A program made the translations under genes and the position numbers. Positions 8,237 through 16,579 of a DNA stretch of 64,000 bases are shown in pieces; position 1 is the first letter of the stretch, and each line of letters opens with the position of its first letter. The DNA comes from Lachnospiraceae bacterium. Lineage in GTDB: Bacteria; Bacillota; Clostridia; Lachnospirales; Lachnospiraceae. Below the pieces are notes generated by a model. It did not search any database, was not told the origin of the DNA, and was given only the letters and a program-made list of their open reading frames with translations. The stretch spans positions 310,001 through 374,000 of the forward strand of contig JAGAMF010000005.1 of NCBI GenBank assembly GCA_017624855.1, written 5' to 3'.

Positions 8237-9164
8237 AAAAGTAAATGAAACAGATAAAATTCAGGCAGCAGGACTTGGTAAAAGAATCGTAGCGTATTTG
8301 TTGGATTCGCTTATTCTTGGTGTGGTTGGTTCAATTCCTGTTGTGATTATTATGCTTGCTACCGGAATCGAAGAAATGACGGTTGCACTTATGAATCCGG
8401 AATACGCCAAGGTATATGTGCCTTATAAAATTATGATGTTAGTAGTCCCGGTTGTGGAGTTCTTATACTTCTTTTTGCAGGAGAGCAGCGGATTCGAAGC
8501 AACTCTTGGTAAGCGTGCACTTTCACTTAAGGTAGTATACGAAGATGGAGTGAGGGGAAGAACCTTGGATATGATGGTGAGAAGTATTATCCGCGTACTT
8601 CCTTATTTGGTCGGTATCACCTTTGGTGGTGTGATCGGAACAATTTGCTCAATTGTGGCTTTTGTGGTAATGTTTATTCCTTTGTTTAACAAAAGACATC
8701 GCGCGTTGCATGATTTTGTGGCAGGTACCGTGGTGGCGGATGCAGTAACGGTAGAAGAGAAGAGAAACGCGGCAGCAGTTCCTGAAATCAATGTAAAACT
8801 TCCTTCCGTGGAAGAAATCAAATCAAGTAGCGATAATGTTAAAACCAGTGCACCTATGGCAAAAACAAGAAAGATTCTGTGCACTTCCGGTTTATACAAA
8901 GGTGCCACATTACCTTTGGACGCTCCCATTATTATCGGTAGAGACCGTAAGTTCTGTAACTTAATCTATGAGAACGATACCAAGGGTGTCAGCAAGGTAC
9001 ATTGCCGTGTTGAAGTTACCGGCGCAGGAGTGACATTGGTTGACTTAGGTTCTACATACGGAACTACCGTAAACGGTAATCAGATTGTAGCAAATGAAAA
9101 GGTAAGATTGAATGTAGGCGATCGTTTCCACTTTGGTAAGTATGAAGAATTTGTAGTGCAGTAG
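8229..9164 (+). CDS. RDD-family membrane protein with C-terminal FHA domain
   Basis: 311 residues. Residues about 14-175 form an RDD domain: GLGKRIVAYLLDSLILG, a second helix, TLGKRALSLKVV and helices around 120-145. A charged linker precedes an FHA domain (about 212-311) with the phosphothreonine-binding signature GRDRK, SKVHCRV and GSTYGT. The FHA domain would face the cytosol and recruit a threonine-phosphorylated partner to the membrane; RDD domains are of uncertain function, possibly transport. AAGGAG precedes the ATG, which lies within the end of the PP2C gene. The fusion puts a phospho-reader directly on a membrane protein beside the phosphatases. Confidence 0.9.
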   Translation: MSKKVNETDKIQAAGLGKRIVAYLLDSLILGVVGSIPVVIIMLATGIEEMTVALMNPEYAKVYVPYKIMMLVVPVVEFLYFFLQESSGFEATLGKRALSLKVVYEDGVRGRTLDMMVRSIIRVLPYLVGITFGGVIGTICSIVAFVVMFIPLFNKRHRALHDFVAGTVVADAVTVEEKRNAAAVPEINVKLPSVEEIKSSSDNVKTSAPMAKTRKILCTSGLYKGATLPLDAPIIIGRDRKFCNLIYENDTKGVSKVHCRVEVTGAGVTLVDLGSTYGTTVNGNQIVANEKVRLNVGDRFHFGKYEEFVVQ

Positions 9165-9180
9165 GAGAAAGGTGAATATT

Positions 9181-9870
9181 ATGATAACCAACTTTAGCCA
9201 TATGGATAAGTGGCCGGATGATTATAAAATACTTCTGCAAATGGAAGATATAATGTTAAGTGAAAAGTGTAGTGAACTTGAAAAATATTTTATGATGGGG
9301 AATCCATATGTGGTTGTAATGAGTATGGTTTGTTCATTAATAGAGATAAACGGAATTACGGATGATAGTATTAGGGCGATGTATAACGAGATGGTAAAAC
9401 CTGAAACTAAAAAGCACATGAGAGTAATGACACGTATTTTATGTTATATCATAGTTTTAAATAAGGCCGGATATATTTCATTGGATTCGGCAGAGCGACT
9501 GAAGCGGATTGTACATAACGGAGGTATAGCATCTGAATGTAGTAGTCGATTTATAAAATTAGTCAAAGAGCGAGGAACCGATAAAGATGTTCCCAGCTAT
9601 TGTGAGCTTTTTGAAAAAACTTCTGAAGAATTTTTATGCATGGCAGAAGAAATGTATGAAGATATTTATCGAGAAACTTATCTCTTTGCCAATCAGTATA
9701 TGCCGGAATCGATAGAGAGAGCAAATAAACGCGGAAATCCGCAGAACAGATATAATGTGCAGACCAAAGCAAAAACCGAGAAAAACTCTGTGCTTGCATC
9801 GGTGGTTACCGTAGGGGTAATTATCCTTTTTGTCGTTGCATGTGTTGGTTTGGCAATGGCGGGTCTTTAA
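9181..9870 (+). CDS. Tail-anchored protein, paralog of the 10370 gene, function unknown
   Basis: 229 residues. Start at ATG 9181 (MITNFSHMDKWPDDY), preferred over GTG 9172 because the paralog at 10370 begins AITNFAHMKPW and AAAGGTG is better spaced. The body is helical and polar. The segment LYRETYLFANQYMPE near the end is shared with the paralog as YRETYLFANQYIPE. A single transmembrane helix lies at the extreme C-terminus (about 204-228), so the protein is probably tail-anchored with its bulk in the cytosol. The paralog's FGNRAHH segment resembles DUF4145/HEPN-like helices, but this copy lacks it clearly. It sits between two FHA genes. No activity is assigned. Confidence 0.75.
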   Translation: MITNFSHMDKWPDDYKILLQMEDIMLSEKCSELEKYFMMGNPYVVVMSMVCSLIEINGITDDSIRAMYNEMVKPETKKHMRVMTRILCYIIVLNKAGYISLDSAERLKRIVHNGGIASECSSRFIKLVKERGTDKDVPSYCELFEKTSEEFLCMAEEMYEDIYRETYLFANQYMPESIERANKRGNPQNRYNVQTKAKTEKNSVLASVVTVGVIILFVVACVGLAMAGL

Positions 9871-9910
9871 TAGAGTAAAAAGAGAAACAAAAAACAGAAA
9901 GGAGCTTGTG

Positions 9911-10354
9911 ATGAAAAACATACAGGTGCCCCCGATGATTCCCTTAGAGGAATTAAAGAAAAAACGAAAAGGCAATATTGCTACGGGAATTAGCAAAACC
10001 ATGCGTTCCGTTAAGCGTAGTAAGGATCAGGAGAAAAAATCCCGTGCTTACAAATTAAAAGGGATTGAAGGTCAGTACGCCAATGCGGTATTTCCCGTTG
10101 ACAGCGAAATTGTCATGGGAAGAAGCCGTGAAGGTGTACATATCATCTATCCTTCCGATACACCCGGCATCAGCAGGAAGCATTGCTCCATTCGTCCTAC
10201 GGAAGAAGGCGATTTGCTTTTAAAAGATTTAGGCTCCACCCAGGGAACTTATTTTGCTGATGGTACTCGGTTAGAAGCGGGCGTAAGTTATCGTATTAAT
10301 CGTGGCGAATGCTTTTATTTGGCATCCAAACGCGAGACCTATAAGGTGATGTAG
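9911..10354 (+). CDS. Short FHA-domain protein with basic N-terminus
   Basis: 147 residues. Start ATG 9911 follows AAGGAG; the longer frame from 9830 overlaps the upstream gene and has no ribosome site. The first ~45 residues are strongly basic (KKKRKG, MRSVKRSK), then one FHA domain (about 48-147) with VMGRSREG, SRKHCSI and GSTQGTYF, so the phosphothreonine-binding residues are intact. A free adaptor of this kind could bridge a phosphorylated kinase and another partner; the basic tail may bind membrane lipid or nucleic acid. It lies 16 bp upstream of the second tail-anchored gene. Confidence 0.87.
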   Translation: MKNIQVPPMIPLEELKKKRKGNIATGISKTMRSVKRSKDQEKKSRAYKLKGIEGQYANAVFPVDSEIVMGRSREGVHIIYPSDTPGISRKHCSIRPTEEGDLLLKDLGSTQGTYFADGTRLEAGVSYRINRGECFYLASKRETYKVM

Positions 10355-10369
10355 TAAAGGGGGACTGAA

Positions 10370-11047
10370 ATGGCAATAACGAATTTTGCGCATATGAAGC
10401 CTTGGAAAAACAGCTATGATGATTTATGTCTGTTTGAAGATGCTGTGTTGGAAGATAATGTATCTGGAAACAAGGCAAAAAAGCATTATATTGATGCAAT
10501 TGCAGATATCAGAAATGTGCTGGAACGAATGCTGCAGGAAATGGTGGAATTGAATGGTATTTCGGATGGTAAGTTATCTGAGGTGCAGGAGAAAAAGAAA
10601 GCAAAGAATAAAAGGGATGTGATTGTTTATATTTCTGCATTGGAGGAGTGTGAATGTATATCCAAAACTTCAGCAGATAATTTGCATAAATTAAGAATAT
10701 TTGGGAATAGGGCACACCATAAAACAAAAGAAGTTAGTAAAGATATTCCGTATGAACAAAAATCTCCGGAAGAGTTAAAACGCATTGCAGAGAACGAGGT
10801 ATATCCTCGTTTGTATCGTGAGACCTACCTCTTCGCAAATCAGTATATTCCGGAGGCGAAGTCTAGAAAAAGTACGAGAGTTACTACCGGAACAAATAGT
10901 TCCGGAAAGGTGGCTGCATCCGGCGGCGATAGAAAGGTTGCATCCGGTCCGAGCGCTACAGATATAATTCTGGCTGCAGTAAAGATATTCTTCGTTCTTC
11001 TTGTAACGGCAATTATGATTGCTATGATAATGAATTTCCCCTTCTAG
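10370..11047 (+). CDS. Tail-anchored protein with DUF4145/HEPN-like segment
   Basis: 225 residues; GGGGG precedes ATG 10370. The N-terminus AITNFAHMKPW and the segment YRETYLFANQYIPE are shared with the 9181 product. The central LHKLRIFGNRAHHKTK resembles the conserved RxxxxH-type motif of DUF4145/HEPN-like helical domains. A Ser/Gly-rich linker (about 165-195) is followed by a C-terminal transmembrane helix (about 200-222). It is the last gene of the first unit; the next promoter motif begins 43 bp beyond it. HEPN-like folds can be RNases or mere scaffolds, and nothing here decides which. Confidence 0.75.
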   Translation: MAITNFAHMKPWKNSYDDLCLFEDAVLEDNVSGNKAKKHYIDAIADIRNVLERMLQEMVELNGISDGKLSEVQEKKKAKNKRDVIVYISALEECECISKTSADNLHKLRIFGNRAHHKTKEVSKDIPYEQKSPEELKRIAENEVYPRLYRETYLFANQYIPEAKSRKSTRVTTGTNSSGKVAASGGDRKVASGPSATDIILAAVKIFFVLLVTAIMIAMIMNFPF

Positions 11048-11089
11048 GGTGTGATAAAAATAAAAATATTAAAAAATTATCATTTTTAT

Positions 11090-11119
11090 AAAACCAAGTT
11101 AACAATCCGGGTATCTATC
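11090..11119 (+). promoter_or_regulatory. Island promoter motif, site 2 (alternative sigma)
   Basis: AAAACCAA at 11090-11097, 13-bp spacer, GTATCTATC at 11111-11119. The offset between half-sites is 24 bp as at the other four sites. An A/T-rich tract lies upstream and ATG 11167 is 47 bp downstream. Confidence 0.75.
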
Positions 11120-11166
11120 CGGTAGTAAAAAACAAAAAAATAATAAATTTACGGAGGTAAAGAAAA

Positions 11167-11772
11167 ATGGCAGAAATGGTAAGATGTGAAAAGTGTGGAT
11201 CATTCTTCGATCTGGAGAAAAGCAATGCGTGTCCTTATTGCAAGAACACAACAGTAAGTACAGGGAATGCAGCGGATTTGGATAAGACGGAACCGGTAAA
11301 AACAACACCGACATCTGATGTAGGAACTACTTCTTCCGCATATTCACAGCGTTCTTCCACAAATGATGAGGGTCGTACAATGGCAGTTTGGCAGTTGGAA
11401 GCTCCCGATTGCTCTACCGATCCTGTAGTAGGTTGGTTAGTATGTCTTTCCGGAAGTGAGAAGGGAAGAGATTATCGTATTCATGCAGATAACAACTTCA
11501 TTGGAAGAGACCGTCACATGGATATTTGCATCAGTGGTGATGAAACCATCTCAAGAGATAAGCATGCGGTTATTGCTTACGATAACAGAGACAGAGTATT
11601 CTATTTCGCACCCGGTGATGGCAGAAGCATTGTTCGCTTAAACGGTAAGGCAGTACTTTCTACTACCGAAATCAAAGCTTATGACAAAATCGAACTTGGC
11701 AAGACCGAGTTATTATTCGTTCCTTTGTGTGGCGAAGGTTTTGACTGGGCTGACACCAAGACAGAAGAATAA
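11167..11772 (+). CDS. Zinc-ribbon FHA protein
   Basis: 201 residues. A four-cysteine zinc ribbon at the N-terminus (C7, C10, C22, C25) is followed by a low-complexity Thr/Ser linker and an FHA domain (about 95-190) with FIGRDRH, SRDKHAV and a variant last loop (GRSIVRLNGK in place of the usual GSTNGT). ACGGAGG precedes the start. The ribbon resembles those at the N-termini of the three kinases, so ribbon and FHA may be shared docking parts. The Thr-rich linker could be a phosphorylation target. It is cotranscribed with the vWA-FHA gene downstream, with a long hairpin between them. Confidence 0.85.
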   Translation: MAEMVRCEKCGSFFDLEKSNACPYCKNTTVSTGNAADLDKTEPVKTTPTSDVGTTSSAYSQRSSTNDEGRTMAVWQLEAPDCSTDPVVGWLVCLSGSEKGRDYRIHADNNFIGRDRHMDICISGDETISRDKHAVIAYDNRDRVFYFAPGDGRSIVRLNGKAVLSTTEIKAYDKIELGKTELLFVPLCGEGFDWADTKTEE

Positions 11773-11783
11773 AAGAAAGAATG

Positions 11784-11815
11784 ATATCAGCTCCACTTTT
11801 ATGTGGGGCTGATAT
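11784..11815 (+). other. Intercistronic RNA hairpin
   Basis: A 13-bp stem (one G-U pair) with loop TTTTAT in the 77-bp gap between the FHA and vWA-FHA genes. No T-run follows, so it is not an ordinary terminator; it may stabilise or process the message and change the ratio of the two products. Confidence 0.6.
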
Positions 11816-11849
11816 GGTTCATAAAAAGATGTTAAAAGAGGGTAAAAAT

Positions 11850-13442
11850 ATGAAGAAAAGCGGATTTTTTAACAGAATAGCAATGTGTACACTGGCGCTG
11901 GCATTGGCGTTTGTTCCTGCAATGAGCGTGCAGGCTGATGAACCCTTATATGTATATTTGGGAGAAACCGAAGCTGCAAACAATGAGTTGGTTATGCAGG
12001 TCGGCACTAACTTAGACAATTCTACCGAAGGTATTTCATATAGAGTCACTTTGGGTGACGAAGAACTGGAAATCTTATCTGTTTCGGACTATGAAGCGGA
12101 AGATTTGCAGACCAGTTATGTTTTTCTTGTGGATGTGTCCGGTTCTATTAAGAAGAGCGAAATGGAGAATATTAAAAATATTTTAACATGCTTGGTAAAC
12201 GGAATGGACGAGGATGATAACGCATCCATTATGTTGATTGGCAATGATGTTTATGCAGAGTCTTTTACATCGGACAAAGAGGCTTTGCTTGAAGCAATTG
12301 CAAACATTGAAACTTTGTCAGAGGATACCAATCTCTATTATGCCATTAACCGGGCAATGGATGTTTTATCTACCTCTGAGCAGGTTCTCGATAGAAAGTG
12401 TATCGTTATTCTTTCTGATGGCCAGGACGATCAGATTTCCGGCATCACGGAAAAAGAAGTAGGGGATAAAATCAACGAAACCAACATTCCTATTTGCAGC
12501 GTTGCGGTAAGAGGAAATAACGAAAAAGCAATAGAGATTGCCAAGGTTATGGGAAGCTTTGCAAGAATGTCTTCCGGCGGCGTACATATGATATACGGCG
12601 TGGATGATGTGGATGCACAGGCAGTGGCAGATACTGTTTTTAATACAACAAGAAATATTGCGGTCATTAAGGCGGATATCTCCGGATATGAAGCAAACGG
12701 TACAGAGAATTATTTACAGGTGGAAGCCGTAGTAGACGGTGTTGGCAATGCAACAGACGGTTACAATGTAAAATCTGTTTTTATCAGCGAAGGCGTTGTG
12801 GAAGCAGAATCTGAGCCTGAGAGCGTGGAAGAGCCGGAAGTATCGGAAATCGTAGAAACACCTGAAGAGCCGGAAGAAGATAAAAATGACGGAATGCCTA
12901 TTTGGGTCATTATTTTAATTGCGGTTGCAGTAATTTCCGTTGTGGCAATTGTGGTGGTTTGTATTCTTTTATCTAAAAAGAAGAAGGCAAAAGCGGCCAG
13001 AGAAGCCAAAGAAGCGGAAGAAAGAGCGGCAGCAGAAGCAAGACTTCGCGAAGAGGCTGAAGTTGAAGAACCTACTATGGAATCGGCAACAGAGGATGAG
13101 GAACGCACCTTGCCTCCTACAATAGAAGATCATCGTCCTTCCATAGAAGTGATTTTAACGCAGATCGGACATGGTACACCTGAGGAATCTCTTACTGTTG
13201 TGGTAAAAGGTGAATTAACCATCGGTCGCAAGAAAGATGTGGCGGATGTGGTGTACGAAAAAGATAAAAACATCTCCGGCAAGCATTGTAAGTTGGTATA
13301 TGACGGTAAGTATCTGGAAGTGGTGGATTTGGATTCCATGAACGGAACGATGGTAAATCGTGTGCCTATCCAGCGCGCATATCGCTTATCCAATGATGAT
13401 AAAATCTACATTGGCGCTACGGAAATCCGTGTTAATTTCTAA
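11850..13442 (+). CDS. Membrane protein with extracellular vWA and cytosolic FHA domains
   Basis: 530 residues. ATG 11850 follows GAGGG; the frame from 11781 starts inside the hairpin and is rejected. Signal peptide about 1-29 (ALAFVPAMSVQA). A von Willebrand A domain lies at about 85-255 with a MIDAS motif DVSGS (residues 95-99) and the later SDGQDD loop, so it should bind a metal and a protein ligand outside the cell. An acidic Pro/Glu linker leads to a transmembrane helix (about 350-373), a charged coiled segment rich in EAEERAAAEA, and a C-terminal FHA domain (about 435-530) with TIGRKK, SGKHCKL and DSMNGT. The protein links an external event to phospho-threonine recognition inside. Single-pass vWA-FHA receptors of this layout are not a family I can name. 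Confidence 0.9.
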   Translation: MKKSGFFNRIAMCTLALALAFVPAMSVQADEPLYVYLGETEAANNELVMQVGTNLDNSTEGISYRVTLGDEELEILSVSDYEAEDLQTSYVFLVDVSGSIKKSEMENIKNILTCLVNGMDEDDNASIMLIGNDVYAESFTSDKEALLEAIANIETLSEDTNLYYAINRAMDVLSTSEQVLDRKCIVILSDGQDDQISGITEKEVGDKINETNIPICSVAVRGNNEKAIEIAKVMGSFARMSSGGVHMIYGVDDVDAQAVADTVFNTTRNIAVIKADISGYEANGTENYLQVEAVVDGVGNATDGYNVKSVFISEGVVEAESEPESVEEPEVSEIVETPEEPEEDKNDGMPIWVIILIAVAVISVVAIVVVCILLSKKKKAKAAREAKEAEERAAAEARLREEAEVEEPTMESATEDEERTLPPTIEDHRPSIEVILTQIGHGTPEESLTVVVKGELTIGRKKDVADVVYEKDKNISGKHCKLVYDGKYLEVVDLDSMNGTMVNRVPIQRAYRLSNDDKIYIGATEIRVNF

Positions 13443-13486
13443 GAAAAAAATATTTTTAAATTTTTTTAAAAATTTTTCGATTTTAT

Positions 13487-13516
13487 AAAACCGAAGCGAA
13501 AACTCTTGTATCTATC
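13487..13516 (+). promoter_or_regulatory. Island promoter motif, site 3 (alternative sigma)
   Basis: AAAACCGA at 13487-13494, 13-bp spacer, GTATCTATC at 13508-13516; 24-bp offset. A very A/T-rich tract (13441-13486) precedes it. ATG 13560 lies 43 bp downstream. Confidence 0.78.
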
Positions 13517-13559
13517 AATTAACAAACAACAACAGAGTTATCTGAAAGGAGATAAGAGT

Positions 13560-13961
13560 ATGGATAAAACATTTTTTATTATCGCAGCTATCGTTATTGC
13601 AATTATCAATGTAGTGAAGATTTTGGTGCCTTTGTTTGGTCAGGTGGGTACAACTACCGGTGCAACCGGTTCAAAGGAATGGTGGCAGACCGCGGGATTC
13701 GATTATGCGAACCAGCAGTTGTTTGACCAGCAGAACCAGCAGTTTATGGACCAGCAGAATCAGTTCATGGACCAGCAGAACCGGTTCATGGATCAGCAGA
13801 ACCAGATGATGCATCAGCAGTTTGTAGATCAGCAGAACATGTGGGCTATGCAGGAGTCTCAGAACATGGTAACCCCTTTTGAAGCGGGCGGATATAATTT
13901 GAATATAGGTAACAGCTTTAATGATTTCGGCGGCTTCGGCGGCGGATGCGGAATGTTCTAA
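13560..13961 (+). CDS. Small membrane protein with DQQN repeats
   Basis: 133 residues. Start ATG 13560 after AAAGGAG; the frame from 13506 begins inside the promoter. An N-terminal membrane helix (about 4-27) is followed by a short linker and a repeat region (about 52-98) built from F/M-DQQNQ units (seven or so imperfect copies, about 7 residues each), then a Gly-rich tail ending GGGCGMF. The repeats predict an amphipathic or disordered Gln/Asn-rich segment that could self-assemble. No family is recognised. It is the first gene of the largest island unit, ahead of the four lipoproteins, so it should be made in large amount when the unit is on. Confidence 0.75.
   Translation: MDKTFFIIAAIVIAIINVVKILVPLFGQVGTTTGATGSKEWWQTAGFDYANQQLFDQQNQQFMDQQNQFMDQQNRFMDQQNQMMHQQFVDQQNMWAMQESQNMVTPFEAGGYNLNIGNSFNDFGGFGGGCGMF
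13717..13848 (+). repeat. Tandem GACCAGCAGAAC-type coding repeats
   Basis: Imperfect 18-21-bp repeats of the type ATGGACCAGCAGAAC, in phase with the reading frame of the small membrane protein. They probably vary in number between strains by slippage or recombination. Confidence 0.7.
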
Positions 13962-13994
13962 ATGTAAAAATAGGGACATAAAGGAGAGACAATT

Positions 13995-15236
13995 ATGAAG
14001 AGAAAAGCATATAAATTTTTAATTATTACAGCAGCTATGGCCTTGGGCTTAGTCGGATGCTCAACAGAAGCCAAAGTCGAGAGGCAGTTGGAACTGGGCG
14101 CAAGCAGCATGGAAGCAGGAGATTACGATGCTGCAATTACAGCCTATGAAGAAGCAATTGCTTTGGACAAGTACGAAATCGAAGGCTATGAAGGCCTTGT
14201 AGTGGCTATGGTATCAGACGGGAGAAGTAACGAAGAAATCGCGGGCGTTGTAGCCGGTGTCACAGATGCGATTACTGAATTAAAAGCCTCTGAGGAAGGC
14301 TTATCGGAAGAAGATAAGGCGGCTGCAGAGAGGTTCTACACTCTTGCAAGCGATGCGATTGCAGGTGATATGGATATGGAAATTGCAATCATGGAAGAAG
14401 GCGTAGGCGTGCTTGGCGAGGAGAGCCAGATAGCAGATGCCTATGAAGATAAAGTAAATGAAGTGATCGACCACTATTTGGCAGGCAATAACTTGGAAGA
14501 AGCTAAGGAATTAGCCGGCCAGATGGCAACTACACTTCCTTCAAATGAAAATGCACAGGATACAGCGGCTACTGTTACTGAAAAAGCAGAAGCTGAGCAG
14601 GACTTGGTTGATATTCTTATGATTGCATATGAGTATATTCAGAATGAGGATTGGGCGGCATTGGCTGAATTTAGTGATTCTGAAGAACTCGCAATAATTA
14701 AAGAAAAAGTCGGTGATGCAGGTAATTATAGCTATATCTTTGGCGGTGGTACTACCGGTGTCGGTATTGGATATTACTCTATGGAAGGATGTCCGTGTGA
14801 CGAATGGTATGTAGGCGACTATGTAGATGGTATGCGTAGTGGATATGGTGGCTGGTACTGGGCATATTGCAAAGAGGAAGGCTATAGCTATGAGATATAT
14901 GAAGGCGATTGGGCCAATGATGCACCAAACGGACACGGACATGTATATGATTCAGATGGTGGAATATTTGCTGATGATGAAGTAACTGTTATTAACGGTT
15001 TATACGATGGAACATACACTCGTGTTTATGAATATGAAGGTATATTATACTCGGGTACATATGAAGTCGTAGAAGGAGTGCCTGTAGACCAGGATGTGCC
15101 GGATTGGATTGAAAAAGAAGATGGATGGGTTTATGCATCACTCGTATATTATGAATTGGTAGATGGTAGAGAGGCTGTTAATTGGGTGCTTGTACCGGAA
15201 GGACATTTATGTGGTGTTGCACATTTTAGAAATTAG
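13995..15236 (+). CDS. Lipoprotein paralog 1 with TPR-like and MORN-like parts
   Basis: 413 residues. Signal peptide with lipobox LVGC (Cys about 22). Residues about 26-80 form a helical TPR-like repeat (ASSMEAGDYDAAITAYEEAI), nearly identical in all four paralogs. Helical and acidic segments follow, then a C-terminal region rich in Gly, Tyr and Trp with MORN-like units (GDYVDGMRSGYGGWY, YEGDWANDAPNGHGH). It should be anchored on the outer face of the membrane. The family is not known to me beyond generic TPR lipoproteins. GGAGAG precedes the ATG. Coexpression with the kinases suggests a sensor or ligand role, but nothing demonstrates it. Confidence 0.85.
   Translation: MKRKAYKFLIITAAMALGLVGCSTEAKVERQLELGASSMEAGDYDAAITAYEEAIALDKYEIEGYEGLVVAMVSDGRSNEEIAGVVAGVTDAITELKASEEGLSEEDKAAAERFYTLASDAIAGDMDMEIAIMEEGVGVLGEESQIADAYEDKVNEVIDHYLAGNNLEEAKELAGQMATTLPSNENAQDTAATVTEKAEAEQDLVDILMIAYEYIQNEDWAALAEFSDSEELAIIKEKVGDAGNYSYIFGGGTTGVGIGYYSMEGCPCDEWYVGDYVDGMRSGYGGWYWAYCKEEGYSYEIYEGDWANDAPNGHGHVYDSDGGIFADDEVTVINGLYDGTYTRVYEYEGILYSGTYEVVEGVPVDQDVPDWIEKEDGWVYASLVYYELVDGREAVNWVLVPEGHLCGVAHFRN
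14043..14200 (+). repeat. Conserved lipoprotein N-terminal block, copy 1
   Basis: A 158-bp stretch from the lipobox through the TPR-like helix, strongly conserved at DNA level with copies at 15320, 16628 and 18262, while the rest of each gene diverges. The contrast points to gene conversion or recent domain shuffling. Confidence 0.8.
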
Positions 15237-15271
15237 CACATTTTATCCTAGATATAAAAGGAGATGTAGTT

Positions 15272-16516
15272 ATGAAGAGAAATGCATATAAATTTTTAAT
15301 TATTGTGGCTGTCATGGCATTCGGCTTAGCCGGATGCTCGGCGGAAGCTAAAGTCGAGAGACAGTTGGAACTGGGCGCAAGCAGCATGGAAGCAGGGGAT
15401 TATGATGCTGCTATTGAAGCCTATGAAGAAGCAATAGCGTTGGATAAATATGAAATCGAAAGCTACGAAGGTCTTATTGACGCTATGTCTGCAAGCGGCA
15501 AAAGTAATGAGGAGATTGTCGGAATTGTAGAGTCGGTGAGAACTGTCGTTAATGAGTTAAAAACATCCGAAGAAGGCTTATCAGAAGATGATAAAGCTGT
15601 AGCAGAATCTTTTTTTACGAAAGCAGTTGAAGCTGTGGTGGAGGATGACGATACGGAATTGGCTATTATGGAGAAGGGTATAGAATCTTTGGGTGAGGAT
15701 TCTGCTTTGGCTGGTTTGTACGAAACGAAGATCTCAGAATTGGTTGAGTATTATCTGGTGGGAAACAATTTTTACAATGCAGGAGAATATGCTGACCGTT
15801 TAGTAAATACATTACCTTCAAGTGAAAATGCTCAGACAATTGCAGATAAAGTTGCCGAAAAGAAGGATGCTGAACAGGAATTGGTAAATATCATTATAAA
15901 AGCATATGATTATATTATTGGGGAAGATTGGGATGCCTTAGCTGAACTCAGTGCTTCTCAGGAGTTTATTCCTATGATTAAAAAGATAGGAAGCAACGGA
16001 CAGTATGTCTACATGAGCGACGGCGGTACAGAAGGACATGGTATTGGCTGTTATGCCAGAGAACCTTGGACCGGAATCTATGTATGGTATGTAGGAAATT
16101 ATGAGAATGGAATGCGTAGCGGATATGGCGGATGGTATGTTGCATTGAAAAGCAATGATGGCTTGGGTATGGAATTGTATGAAGGCGATTGGGAAAATGA
16201 TGCTCCTAATGGTTCGGGATATTTCTACACAGCTTTTAATCATGAAACAACCAGACATATGGATGTTACTGTAAAAGACGGATTATTGTCCGGTACATAT
16301 GTGGAAGAATATACAGCATCTACAGGCAAAACATATAAAGGTGAATATGAGATGGTTGAAGGTAAACCGGTTGAAATTGAGGCGGAGGATTGGATAAAAG
16401 AACGAATAGGTGAGGACGAATACATCTATTATGTTGGCTATGAAGATGATATAACATGGTGGGCCAAAGAAGGTTATGATGATCCCAAACAGGGTCTGGT
16501 TCATTACAGACATTAG
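15272..16516 (+). CDS. Lipoprotein paralog 2 with TPR-like and MORN-like parts
   Basis: 414 residues with lipobox LAGC and the shared TPR-like block (RQLELGASSMEAGDYDAA). The middle and C-terminal parts align with paralog 1 all along: GIGCY, VGNYENGMRSGYGGWY, YEGDWENDAPNGSGY. The two are therefore full-length duplicates that have diverged in the C-terminal half, unlike paralogs 3 and 4, which share only the N-terminal part with them. Own ribosome site (AAGGAG) 35 bp after the previous stop. MORN units often bind lipid or organise membranes in eukaryotes; their job in bacterial lipoproteins is unclear. Confidence 0.85.
   Translation: MKRNAYKFLIIVAVMAFGLAGCSAEAKVERQLELGASSMEAGDYDAAIEAYEEAIALDKYEIESYEGLIDAMSASGKSNEEIVGIVESVRTVVNELKTSEEGLSEDDKAVAESFFTKAVEAVVEDDDTELAIMEKGIESLGEDSALAGLYETKISELVEYYLVGNNFYNAGEYADRLVNTLPSSENAQTIADKVAEKKDAEQELVNIIIKAYDYIIGEDWDALAELSASQEFIPMIKKIGSNGQYVYMSDGGTEGHGIGCYAREPWTGIYVWYVGNYENGMRSGYGGWYVALKSNDGLGMELYEGDWENDAPNGSGYFYTAFNHETTRHMDVTVKDGLLSGTYVEEYTASTGKTYKGEYEMVEGKPVEIEAEDWIKERIGEDEYIYYVGYEDDITWWAKEGYDDPKQGLVHYRH
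15320..15477 (+). repeat. Conserved lipoprotein N-terminal block, copy 2
   Basis: 158 bp colinear with copies 1, 3 and 4 and carrying the same reading frame phase, from the lipobox through the TPR-like helix. Confidence 0.8.
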
Positions 16517-16579
16517 TCATATTAGAGAAGTATTACAAAGCAAATTATCAAAGTATGTTTATTTTGGGGAGAAACAATT

